64,000 bases of DNA from Methanomassiliicoccales archaeon (GTDB lineage Archaea > Thermoplasmatota > Thermoplasmata > Methanomassiliicoccales > UBA472). The stretch covers positions 1,035,957-1,099,956 of the forward strand of contig CP058896.1 in the NCBI GenBank assembly GCA_013415865.1, in the 5' to 3' direction. Shown here piece after piece: positions 33,978-42,272 of the stretch; position 1 is the stretch's first letter, and every line of letters begins with the position of its first letter. Position numbers and translations under genes: made by a program. The notes under the pieces are model-generated. The model ran no database searches, was not told the DNA's origin, and saw nothing but the letters and a program-made list of their open reading frames with translations.

Positions 33978-34489
33978 TACCTCTATTCGTCTACGATGAG
34001 AGGGACTGCGACCCTAGGAAATGCACATCCAGGAAGATGGTAAGGTTCAAGCTCGTCCAGGAGCTGAAAGGAATAAGGTCCGTCCCTTACGGGAGCATAG
34101 TCCTGAACCCCATGGCACAGAAGGCGCTGTCGCAAGAGGATAAGGAGAGGGCGCATCAGCATGGCATCGTCGTCCTGGACCTTTCCTGGGCGAACATCGA
34201 GAGACTGCCAGATCTTCCAGGGAATGTCGCGGAAAGGGCCCTTCCCTATATGCTCGCGGCCAACCCCGTCAATTGGGGGAGACCCTTCCGCCTGAGCAGC
34301 GTGGAAGCATTGGCCGCTTCCGTATACATATTGGGCGAGAAGAAACAGGCCGAGGCGCTTCTTTCAAAGTTCACGTGGGGCATGAACTTCCTCGACCTCA
34401 ACCGCGAGCCTCTTGAGAGGTACTCCAAGGCTAGGACGAGCGCGGAGGTGGTCGAGATACAGAACGAGTACCTGCCGGAGGAGGGGTGA
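33974..34489 (+). CDS. tsr3: Tsr3, 16S rRNA aminocarboxypropyltransferase
   Basis: 171 residues. It transfers the 3-amino-3-carboxypropyl group of SAM to a hypermodified pseudouridine of small-subunit rRNA. The DPRKCTSRKM motif near the N-terminus, VVLDLSWANIER, and the RALPYMLAANPVNWGRPFRLSSVEALAA block are characteristic. Length fits archaeal members. A GGAGG...CCTCC hairpin with a T-rich tail just after the stop (about 34494-34525) may terminate the transcript. Confidence 0.9.
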   Translation: MIPLFVYDERDCDPRKCTSRKMVRFKLVQELKGIRSVPYGSIVLNPMAQKALSQEDKERAHQHGIVVLDLSWANIERLPDLPGNVAERALPYMLAANPVNWGRPFRLSSVEALAASVYILGEKKQAEALLSKFTWGMNFLDLNREPLERYSKARTSAEVVEIQNEYLPEEG

Positions 34490-34568
34490 AAAGGAGGTCC
34501 CGCCCCCCTCCGTTTCTTCTGCTTCCTATGGAATCTGGCATGAAAATATTTTGACATCGAAAACATGC

Positions 34569-34584
34569 AGTGGAAATCAAGGTG
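34569..34584 (+). promoter_or_regulatory. ORB-like element upstream of the mcm promoter
   Basis: AGTGGAAATCAAGGTG differs at only two of 16 positions from the ORB-like AGTGGAAATGAAGGGG in the candidate origin at 12872-12857. It ends nine bases before the probable mcm TATA box GATATATA (34593-34600), so Orc1/Cdc6 could bind next to the mcm promoter. Confidence 0.5.
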
Positions 34585-34639
34585 CCAGCATTGATATATA
34601 CACTTTCGAGCATCTCCCTAAGCAAACGATATCAGCCCC

Positions 34640-34662
34640 GGTCACGAAGGGGGTTCGTGACC
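34640..34662. promoter_or_regulatory. 23-bp dyad in the mcm leader
   Basis: GGTCACGAA-GGGGG-TTCGTGACC, a perfect nine-base inverted repeat ending 14 bases before the mcm ATG. With the TATA box at 34593-34600 it lies in the transcribed leader. It may form an RNA hairpin or bind a repressor as DNA. Confidence 0.55.
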
Positions 34663-34676
34663 ATCGTTCAAAGGTG

Positions 34677-37600
34677 ATGATTTTGCCGATCAACTACAGT
34701 GACGAGGACCTCATCGCGCGCTGGGAGGAGTTCTTCGAGACCAGCGAGAACAGGCTCAAGGTTATGGAGGTGGCGGACCGATACCCAGAGGTAAGGAGCC
34801 TGTCGATATCCTACAACGACATCGACATGTTCGACCCCGACATGGCGTCACAGATGCTCGACGACCCTGACACCGTCCTCTCTATCGGGGAGAAGGCCAT
34901 CAAGAAGATCGTGCAGCAGGGCAAGAGCGGGGACATCAAGATACATCTCAGGGTCAAGGAGCTGCCGAAGCAGAGCAAGGTCGAGATAAGGCACCTTCGG
35001 AGCGAGCATCTGGGGAAGCTCATCTCCGTCGAAGGGCTGGTCAGGAAGGCGACCGAGGTCAGGCCGAAGATGACCGAGGCGCACTTCAAGTGCTTCCGTT
35101 GCCCTGCGGTCATCATCGAGCCCCAGGACGGGCTGTTCTTCAAGGAGCCGTTGGAATGCTACAAGGAACAGAACGGTTGCGGGAGGACCGCAGGCAGCAC
35201 CAAGTTCCTCCTTCTCGCCGAGGAGTCCAAGTACATCGACACGCAGAAGATAGAGATCCAGGAGAACCCAGAAGGGCTAAGGGGAGGGGCGCAGCCCGAA
35301 AGGCTCACCGGCTTCCTTGAGGACGACCTCGCTGGTAAGATATTCCCCGGCGACCGTGTCAGCCTGAACGGCGTACTGAGGTCCGTCCAGAAAGGGGAGA
35401 AGATCAAGTCGACCCTGTTCGACATCCACCTCGACGTGCTGTCCATCGAGTCCAAGGAACAGGAGTACGAGGACGTAGAGATCACCGAGGAGGACGAAAA
35501 GAGGATCATCGAGGAGGCGAGGAGCGAGGACATCTTCGAGAAGATCATCAAGTCCATATCCCCGACCATCAAAGGATATGACGAGGTGAAGGAATCGATC
35601 GCCCTCCAGCTCTTCGGCGGGACATCGAAGCAGCTGGACGACGGCACCAAGGTGAGGGGGGACATCCACATACTCCTCGTCGGTGACCCGGGCGTCGCAA
35701 AATGCGTCACCGGCGATGCGAAGGTCATGCTCGCCGACGGCTCGTCCAGGGCGATCAAGGAGATAGTGGAGGAAGGTCTGGCGAAAGGAGGCGCGAGACC
35801 TATCGACGACGGAGTCTATGCCGAGGTGGACATCCCCGTGCTTACGTTCTCTTGGATGGGGGCGGTCGAGCCAGGGAAGGCCACCAAGGTGTGGAAGAGG
35901 ACATCGCCCCCCAAGCTGCTCAGGTTCACGACCGCATCTGGAAGGAGCATCACCGTCACCCCGACCCACCCGCTGTTCGTGCAGAACGGGCCTTGGATAG
36001 CCGCGAGATACGCAAGGCACATCTACAAGGGCCAGGCGATCGCAATCGCGACCGGACCAGGGAAGAGGGGGCACGACGAGACCTTAGGGAAACAGAGAGG
36101 TCTCGACTGGGACACGGTGACGGAGATAGAGGAGGTGGACCCGCCAGAGCCGTACGTCTACGACCTCGAGGTCGACACCACGCACATCTTCATCGCCAAC
36201 GAGATCATCAACCACAACAGCCAGATGCTACGTTACATGTCACATCTCGCGCCTAGGGGCATCTACGCCTCCGGCAAATCATCATCCGCCGCGGGCCTAT
36301 GCGTCGCGCCGGATACAAAGATAGAGGTAGACGGCGAGGAGGTCATGATAGGGGATTTCGTCGAGGGGATGATGAAGGACCCCGTCGAGGTCGAGAAGGG
36401 GGAATGGAAGCAGGACGTCCATGTGAATGGTGTTAAGACGATGGCGGAAGGGGGCTCGACATCGACGAACCCCGTAGTGTCTGTCTTTCGTCTGACAACC
36501 CCTTCATTTCTCGTGGAGATAACCTCATCCAGCAAAAAGAAGGTGAGATTGACCGGGGAGACAAGGCTCTACACAAGATCAGGGGGCAAGGAGTCATGGA
36601 CCAGGGCCTTTGACATCCTAGAGGACGACGAGGTCCTGACCTGCGATAAAGGCTCGGGGCCCGTCTGGGAGAAGGTGGTCAACAAAAGGCTGGTCACAAA
36701 GAACCTTCCTAAGAACGTCTACGACCTCACCGTGAAGGACGCCCACTGCTTCTTCGCGAACGGTTTCCTCGTGCACAACACGGCCGCGGCCGTCAAGGAC
36801 GAGTTCGGGGAAGGAAGATGGACCCTGGAGGCCGGCGCCCTGGTCCTGGCCGACAGGGGCATCGCCGCCATCGACGAGCTCGACAAGATGACGGAACAGG
36901 ACAGGAGCTCCATGCACGAGGCGATGGAGAGCCAATGTTACGACGATGGAACAGAGGTCCTTACCAACGAGGGTTGGAAGTTCTTCAAGGACCTTAACGG
37001 TCAAGAGAAGATCGCATCTCTGGATAAAGAGGGACATATCGAGTTTGTCGAGGCCACCAACCGTTTCGAATACGATTATGATGGCGAGCTTTACCATATT
37101 CGTTCCAGACAGGTAGATCTGTTGGTGACGCCGAACCACAGGATGTATGTCAATGTGAACAAGAGGGCCGACGAGTTCTTGGGTTTCAAGCTCATCGAGA
37201 TGAAGGACATACCAAAAAGCCGACGTTTCAAGTTCAAGAAGAACGGAATCTGGCAGGGGGTTGAGAGGGAGGTTTTTTTGATCCCATCAGTGATCAAATA
37301 CGGCAATCAGAGACCTTCTAGTGCAAAGGAGACAGAACCGATCGTTGTCAAGATGGATGACTGGCTCGAATTCTTAGGTTACTTCCTATCCGAGGGGTCG
37401 GTCCAATTCAAGGGAAAGGTGCCCTATCGGGTCAACATCACTCAGGTGAAACACGAAGACAAGGTCTATAAGATCGAGGATTGCATCCAAAGGTTGGGCT
37501 TCAAGTATAATTACGATACGCATAACTTTTCAATATCCAACAAGCAGCTGGCATCATACCTGTCCCAATTTGGAAAGGTCAATGAGAAATTTGTGCCGAG

Positions 37601-38882
37601 GGATATACTTGAGCTCTCGCCAAGGCAGCTCAGGATCCTCCTTGAGGCCCTGATGCTTGGTGATGGTTGCTGTGGAAAAACAAATCACCACAGGCTCTAC
37701 TGCACCTCATCCAGGCAGCTTGCGGACGATGTTCAGGAGATCGCGCTCAAGATCGGCGTAAGCGCGAACATCAGATTGGCCTACAAAGCTGGTAAGGAGA
37801 GGAAGATCAAAGGTAGTACTATCAAGTCGAGACACGACCACTATCACATTTCTCTTCTAGAAAGTTATGGGAGGAACTCCAACGAACCAATGGTAAATGC
37901 CTTGGAGAACAGGATGGAGCAGATCAAGAAGGTCCATTATACGGGCAAGGTCTACTGCGTCGAGGTCCCGAACCACATCATATATGTGCGCAGGAACGGA
38001 AAGCCGGTCTGGTGTGGAAATTCCGTATCGGTCGCGAAGGCCGGGATCACCGCGACATTGCAGACCAGGACCTGCGTCCTCGGCGCAGCTAACCCGAAAT
38101 ACGGCCGCTTTGACGAGAACGAGCCTTTAGCAAACCAGATAGACATGCCCCCCGCCCTGCTCTCCAGGTTCGACCTGATCTTCGCGCTCCTGGACAAGCC
38201 GAACCAGGAGAAGGACATGAAGATAGCTGACCATATAATCAAAGGGCACACCAGGGGGGCGGCGATGAAGCAGATGTCGTCCGGCCAGGTGGAGGGCATA
38301 GACATTGACGAGATTATGGCCGAGACCGAGTCCTTCAAGCCCTACTTCGAGGCGGACTTCATCCGCAAGTATGTCAAGTACGCGAAGAGGGTCACGCCTG
38401 TGCTCAGCAAGGACGCGCAGAAATTGATACTGGACACATATCTTTCCATACGCAAGATGGGCGAAGGCCCGAACGCTTCTGTGCCCATCACCGCGCGCCA
38501 GCTCGAGGCCTTCATCCGTCTTAGCGAGGCATCGGCCCGCATCCGTCTGAGCCCGGTGGTCACGAAGGAGGACGCTCAGCGCGCGGTCCGCATCGTCCGC
38601 TACTACCTCGAGAAGATGGCCAAGGACTCCGGACAGATGGACGTGGACAAGCTAATGACCGGCACGACCAGGACCGAAAGGAACAAGATCTCCATCGTCC
38701 GCACCATCATCCACGAGAACTCCGACCCGCACAAGGGGGCCCCCGAGCACGTCCTTGTCGAGAGGGCCGCCGCCAGGAACATCAGCGAGCAGGAGCTGAA
38801 GGAGGTCCTCAAGAAGATGAAGAGCGCAGGGGAAATCTACGAGTCCCAGAGCGGCTATGTCAAGTTCGTGGGCAACGATTGA
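34677..38882 (+). CDS. mcm: Replicative helicase MCM precursor with three inteins
   Basis: The 1401-residue precursor would splice to about 707 residues, the normal MCM length. From ATG 34677: the N-terminal domain with zinc ligands CFRCP...C...CG (about residues 112-160), the OB fold, then the AAA+ core. Walker A GDPGVAK/S is split by intein 1, GLTAA... by intein 2, and the MESQ/SVSVAKAG region by intein 3. Walker B is GIAAIDELDKM, the arginine finger region LLSRFDLIF, and a C-terminal winged helix follows. The frame is open upstream, but family similarity begins at MILPINYSDED. The ORB-like element and leader dyad upstream may control it. Confidence 0.95.
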   Translation: MILPINYSDEDLIARWEEFFETSENRLKVMEVADRYPEVRSLSISYNDIDMFDPDMASQMLDDPDTVLSIGEKAIKKIVQQGKSGDIKIHLRVKELPKQSKVEIRHLRSEHLGKLISVEGLVRKATEVRPKMTEAHFKCFRCPAVIIEPQDGLFFKEPLECYKEQNGCGRTAGSTKFLLLAEESKYIDTQKIEIQENPEGLRGGAQPERLTGFLEDDLAGKIFPGDRVSLNGVLRSVQKGEKIKSTLFDIHLDVLSIESKEQEYEDVEITEEDEKRIIEEARSEDIFEKIIKSISPTIKGYDEVKESIALQLFGGTSKQLDDGTKVRGDIHILLVGDPGVAKCVTGDAKVMLADGSSRAIKEIVEEGLAKGGARPIDDGVYAEVDIPVLTFSWMGAVEPGKATKVWKRTSPPKLLRFTTASGRSITVTPTHPLFVQNGPWIAARYARHIYKGQAIAIATGPGKRGHDETLGKQRGLDWDTVTEIEEVDPPEPYVYDLEVDTTHIFIANEIINHNSQMLRYMSHLAPRGIYASGKSSSAAGLCVAPDTKIEVDGEEVMIGDFVEGMMKDPVEVEKGEWKQDVHVNGVKTMAEGGSTSTNPVVSVFRLTTPSFLVEITSSSKKKVRLTGETRLYTRSGGKESWTRAFDILEDDEVLTCDKGSGPVWEKVVNKRLVTKNLPKNVYDLTVKDAHCFFANGFLVHNTAAAVKDEFGEGRWTLEAGALVLADRGIAAIDELDKMTEQDRSSMHEAMESQCYDDGTEVLTNEGWKFFKDLNGQEKIASLDKEGHIEFVEATNRFEYDYDGELYHIRSRQVDLLVTPNHRMYVNVNKRADEFLGFKLIEMKDIPKSRRFKFKKNGIWQGVEREVFLIPSVIKYGNQRPSSAKETEPIVVKMDDWLEFLGYFLSEGSVQFKGKVPYRVNITQVKHEDKVYKIEDCIQRLGFKYNYDTHNFSISNKQLASYLSQFGKVNEKFVPRDILELSPRQLRILLEALMLGDGCCGKTNHHRLYCTSSRQLADDVQEIALKIGVSANIRLAYKAGKERKIKGSTIKSRHDHYHISLLESYGRNSNEPMVNALENRMEQIKKVHYTGKVYCVEVPNHIIYVRRNGKPVWCGNSVSVAKAGITATLQTRTCVLGAANPKYGRFDENEPLANQIDMPPALLSRFDLIFALLDKPNQEKDMKIADHIIKGHTRGAAMKQMSSGQVEGIDIDEIMAETESFKPYFEADFIRKYVKYAKRVTPVLSKDAQKLILDTYLSIRKMGEGPNASVPITARQLEAFIRLSEASARIRLSPVVTKEDAQRAVRIVRYYLEKMAKDSGQMDVDKLMTGTTRTERNKISIVRTIIHENSDPHKGAPEHVLVERAAARNISEQELKEVLKKMKSAGEIYESQSGYVKFVGND
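35703..36218 (+). other. Intein 1 in MCM Walker A (172 residues, mini-intein)
   Basis: Starts at Cys (CVTGDAKVMLADG) directly after GDPGVAK and ends IINHN before Ser-Gln of the extein. Block B TPTHPLF with its His, and block F YDLEVDTTHIFIAN, are present. No LAGLIDADG motifs fit in 172 residues, so it lacks a homing endonuclease. Splicing restores GDPGVAKSQ, so helicase activity requires it. Confidence 0.92.
36300..36779 (+). other. Intein 2 in MCM (160 residues, mini-intein, altered block B)
   Basis: Starts with Cys (CVAPDTKIEVDG) after SSSAAGL and ends FFANGFLVHN before Thr-Ala-Ala. The block B region reads RLTGETRLYT where TxxH is expected, so the usual catalytic His is Thr. The block F segment YDLTVKDAHCFFAN looks normal. 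There is no endonuclease domain. Confidence 0.9.
36936..38021 (+). other. Intein 3 in MCM (362 residues, with LAGLIDADG endonuclease)
   Basis: Starts with Cys (CYDDGTEVLTNEGW) after HEAMESQ. Block B is VTPNHRMYV. A dodecapeptide-type homing endonuclease has FLGYFLSEGS and LLEALMLGDG as its two acidic motifs. It ends VWCGN before Ser-Val-Ser, with Gly instead of the usual penultimate His. Parts of the coding sequence are more AT-rich than the exteins, which fits later arrival. Confidence 0.92.
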
Positions 38883-38950
38883 CCGCTTTGGTCCTTGCAA
38901 ACCTTTATCTGCCCTAGGACCGTGCTCTAGGGACGAAAAGGTGGCTAGGA

Positions 38951-39244
38951 TTGATCACCGTCAAGGTCTACAAGCAGGGAAGGGAGATCCTCGTCGCGGC
39001 ATGCGACAAGGACCAGCTGGGCAGGACCCTCCGCGAGGGAGAGATAAAGCTCACGGTCGACAGGGACTTCTATGAAGGGGACGACGGCGACGAGGCGATG
39101 CTCGTGAACCGGCTGGAGAGCTCGACCATGGCCAACCTTGTCGGTGAGACGGCCTGTGCGATAGCGATAAAGCACAAGTTCATCACCGAGGAGTGCGTCC
39201 TGAGGATACAGGGCGTGCCTCATGCCCAAATGGTGAGATGGTAA
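38951..39244 (+). CDS. DUF424 family protein
   Basis: 97-residue archaeal protein of the DUF424 family, from TTG 38951 with AAGGTGG upstream. Typical segments are VKVYKQGREILVAACD, LREGEIKLTVDRDFY and EECVLRIQGVPHAQMVRW. Function is unknown. It is often found next to nmd3 and other ribosome-biogenesis genes, as here where nmd3 begins three bases after its stop. Confidence 0.85.
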   Translation: MITVKVYKQGREILVAACDKDQLGRTLREGEIKLTVDRDFYEGDDGDEAMLVNRLESSTMANLVGETACAIAIKHKFITEECVLRIQGVPHAQMVRW

Positions 39245-39247
39245 AGA

Positions 39248-40288
39248 ATGTCCTTCTGCGTGAAGTGCGGGGCCGAGGGGCCGACATACGAGAGGGTGTG
39301 CAGGTCATGCTTCCTAGAGAACAAGAGGTTCACGAGGTTGCCCGACCATGTGGACCTGGTGAGATGTCATCACTGTGGCGAGTATGGCATAGATGGCAGA
39401 TGGGTGGCGCATCTGGACCATGAGCACGCGGCGGAGGACGCCGCCATGCGGGCGGTGGAGGTGCTCAAGGACACCAGCATCGAGGAGATGAGCGCATCCG
39501 TCGTTGCGGCCGACAGCGCGAACTTCAAGGTCCACATAGACGTCACGGTAGACCATAAAAGGTTGGTCGTGGAAGAGGAGCTGGATACGATCGTACGCCT
39601 CAAGAGCTCCGTCTGCGACCGTTGCTCGAAGATAAAGGGGTCCTATTTCGAGGCGATATTGCAGATACGCTCGAGGGACAGGAAGCTGCTGGAAAAGGAG
39701 ATCGACGAAATACTTGACAGGGTCGACAAGCTCGTCAGGGAGGCCGCCACAGAGAACCGTGAGGTGTTCGTGTCGAAGGTCGATAGGATGGTCGGCGGTT
39801 CAGGAGGGGCCGATGTCTACATCTCTTCCAACTCGGTAGGGAAGATCATCTCCAGGGAGATAGCGGACCAGTACGGCGCCGAGATCAAGGACACGGCGAA
39901 GCTCCTCACGCAGAAGGAGGGCAGGGACGTCTATAGGGTCACATACCTCGTCAGGCTACCGTCATATCGTTTCGGGGACATGCTGGTCTTCAGGAAAAGG
40001 ATGTACCTTGTAGGGCCGATGAGGACCAACAACGTCAAGCTGACGGACATGAAGAGCGGGGAGTCGGTCACGTACAGCCACAACGACCTCGTCGACGCGA
40101 AGGTCATCGGCCACAGGGAGGACTATCTCGACGCCGTCGTGCTGACGGAGAGCGACAGGGAGGTGCAGATCATGCACCCGAAGAACTTCAGGCCGCTCGA
40201 GCTCAGGAAGCCGCCCAGGTTCTGGTCGAAGGACGGCTCCGTCAAGATATTCATCCATGAGGACGAGGTCTATCTGGTCCCAAAATGA
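39248..40288 (+). CDS. NMD3-like ribosome biogenesis protein
   Basis: 346-residue archaeal homolog of the eukaryotic 60S export adaptor Nmd3. The N-terminal zinc-binding part has Cys pairs CVKCGAEG, CRSC, CHHCGEYG and CDRCSKI. The C-terminal half is the beta-rich eIF5A/SH3-like domain. It is thought to act in late large-subunit maturation. Together with DUF424 it probably forms a two-gene operon. Confidence 0.9.
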   Translation: MSFCVKCGAEGPTYERVCRSCFLENKRFTRLPDHVDLVRCHHCGEYGIDGRWVAHLDHEHAAEDAAMRAVEVLKDTSIEEMSASVVAADSANFKVHIDVTVDHKRLVVEEELDTIVRLKSSVCDRCSKIKGSYFEAILQIRSRDRKLLEKEIDEILDRVDKLVREAATENREVFVSKVDRMVGGSGGADVYISSNSVGKIISREIADQYGAEIKDTAKLLTQKEGRDVYRVTYLVRLPSYRFGDMLVFRKRMYLVGPMRTNNVKLTDMKSGESVTYSHNDLVDAKVIGHREDYLDAVVLTESDREVQIMHPKNFRPLELRKPPRFWSKDGSVKIFIHEDEVYLVPK

Positions 40289-40352
40289 CAATGGTCATGA
40301 AATAAGATATGAATATTTTTATAAAGATAAACAATTTAAAAAAGGGTTTTGT

Positions 40353-41210
40353 TCACGACACCATCTCGCGCTTCCTGAAGCCGAGATATCCTGCAACGGC
40401 CGAGACGACGGCATATGCCAGCATGACAGCTGCGGCGGTCCACGGCTGCGGATAGTAGTACCATATCGTCATTGGGCTGCCGGTCCCCACGTCGAAGGTG
40501 TCGCTGTAGTCCTGCGGGTACGGGTCGTCGAGTATGTAGACCGTCGAATCCGCCTGGAAAGTCAGCAGGAAGTCCGGTTTCAGCTCGGTCAGCGATAATA
40601 TCCCGGACACCATCGGCATGATCAGGAACAGGAGCGCGAACGTGAGGATCAGTGCGCCCGTCGATCCTTTCATGAACGAGCTGATCATGAACCCCAGCGA
40701 TATCGTTGCGGCCATGTAGATGAAAGCCAAGAGCATCGACCATACCAGAAGGACCGTGGAACCTCCTGTGAACACGAACGTCAGTATCGCAACTATCGCA
40801 TAGTATACCGCCACGAGCACGACCCCCAGGCCCAACGCCGCCGCGACCTTTCCGACGTACAACGACCATCTCTTCACCGGGTTGGGGAAGAGCAGGTAAC
40901 CTGTCCTTCCCTGGAACTCCGAGACTATGGCATCGCCGGCGAAAAGCGTGGCGACGATTATAATAAAGGTCGGCATGAACCCGATGAACCCGCTGGCGAA
41001 ATCAGCAGGGTCGTCGGAATAGTCCTCGCCGAGCGCCGGAGGGAGCACGAGGTTCACTATGATGAGGATGGCCGCGATGGCGAGGATGCCATAGAGCCTC
41101 TTGCTCCTAAGGTGCTTATAGACGTCATATCTGGCCACGGTCATGACCTGGGCCACGTCCGAGGGGGTCCTCTTCCTCTCTCTGATGGTGGTGTCAGCCA
41201 CTTCTGTCAT
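40353..41210 (-). CDS. ABC-2 type transporter permease
   Basis: 285 residues with about six membrane spans. A cytoplasmic N-terminal segment begins at VADTTIRERKR. The region between spans 1 and 2 (GEDYSDDPADFASG) and the last loop (about residues 225-250) are external and acidic. It pairs with the ATPase encoded just upstream, five bases away. The substrate is unknown. An AT-rich block follows its stop at 40290-40350, convergent with nmd3. Confidence 0.85.
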   Translation of the reverse strand: MTEVADTTIRERKRTPSDVAQVMTVARYDVYKHLRSKRLYGILAIAAILIIVNLVLPPALGEDYSDDPADFASGFIGFMPTFIIIVATLFAGDAIVSEFQGRTGYLLFPNPVKRWSLYVGKVAAALGLGVVLVAVYYAIVAILTFVFTGGSTVLLVWSMLLAFIYMAATISLGFMISSFMKGSTGALILTFALLFLIMPMVSGILSLTELKPDFLLTFQADSTVYILDDPYPQDYSDTFDVGTGSPMTIWYYYPQPWTAAAVMLAYAVVSAVAGYLGFRKREMVS

Positions 41211-41215
41211 TTAGC

Positions 41216-42154
41216 TCACCTCGTGTCCGATATCAGGGACATGTAGAACGACTCAAGGGCCACTCCCGACTCCTTGTAGGAGACGATCTTCAGTCCCAAG
41301 GCCTGAAGGTCCAACAGGGCCTTCGCCTGCTCCTCGTCCCCGTTCACGACATCGAAGGTGAAGGTGTAAGGCCCGTTGACGAAAAGCCCTTTGAGCTTCA
41401 GCTCGTTGGCCATCCTCGCCGTCGTCTGGATGTCGATGGGGTTGGCCGTCCTGACCTCGATCTTCTTTCCCTTCGTCTCCTTGACCAGGTCCGAGACGAG
41501 ACCGGACTTGATCAGTCTGCCACGGTTGATGAGGAACGCATGGGTGCAGACCTCCTGTACCTCGTTGAGCATGTGCGAGCTCATGAATATGGTGAAGTCC
41601 GCCTTCTTCAGGTCGTTGAGGACCTGGCGGACCTCGAACATCCCCCTCGGGTCGAGGCCGGACGTAGGCTCGTCGAGGATGATCACGCTCGGCTCGTGCA
41701 GCACGGCCTGCGCGATCGCGATCCTCTGCTTCATTCCCTTGGAGAACTCCCCGATGCGCTTGTCCTTGTTCTCCTCCATCTTGACCAGCTCGAGCACGTC
41801 CTTCGACCTCTTCTTGATGTCCTGTGATGACATGCCACGCAGCTTCCCGAGATACTCCAAGGTCTCCATCGGCGTGAGATAGGGATAGAACTCTGGTGTC
41901 TCGACCACCGCGCCGACATCGGCCAGGGCCTTTTTTGGATCCTCGGTCGCGTCGGTCCCGTTGATGTAGACATGACCGCTGGTGGCGGAAAGCATGTTGG
42001 TCATGATCTTGATGGTGGTCGTCTTCCCGGCGCCGTTCGGGCCTAGGAACCCGACGAACCCTTTCTTTGGGACAGTCAGGCTCAGCTCGTCAACGGCCCG
42101 GAAGCCGCCTTTGTACGTCTTGACGAGGCCGTCAATGACGATAGGTTCGCTCAT
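41216..42154 (-). CDS. ABC transporter ATP-binding protein
   Basis: 312 residues from ATG 42154, which has GAGGGTC seven bases upstream; the frame extends 29 codons further but without family similarity. Walker A is GPNGAGKTTT, the signature FSKGMKQR and Walker B VIILDEPTSGLDP. The C-terminal extension (about 215-312) is typical of ABC-2 exporters in the CcmA/DrrA group. It energises the permease encoded next. Confidence 0.92.
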   Translation of the reverse strand: MSEPIVIDGLVKTYKGGFRAVDELSLTVPKKGFVGFLGPNGAGKTTTIKIMTNMLSATSGHVYINGTDATEDPKKALADVGAVVETPEFYPYLTPMETLEYLGKLRGMSSQDIKKRSKDVLELVKMEENKDKRIGEFSKGMKQRIAIAQAVLHEPSVIILDEPTSGLDPRGMFEVRQVLNDLKKADFTIFMSSHMLNEVQEVCTHAFLINRGRLIKSGLVSDLVKETKGKKIEVRTANPIDIQTTARMANELKLKGLFVNGPYTFTFDVVNGDEEQAKALLDLQALGLKIVSYKESGVALESFYMSLISDTR

Positions 42155-42272
42155 GTTTGACCCTCGAAGGGGTGCAGAACAGGTGTGGATATATAAGACT
42201 GATACCGAACAGCGGCGGTCCTGATGATCCCTACGCCCCATCTATGGGCAGGACAAAGAAATATCAGGTCAG

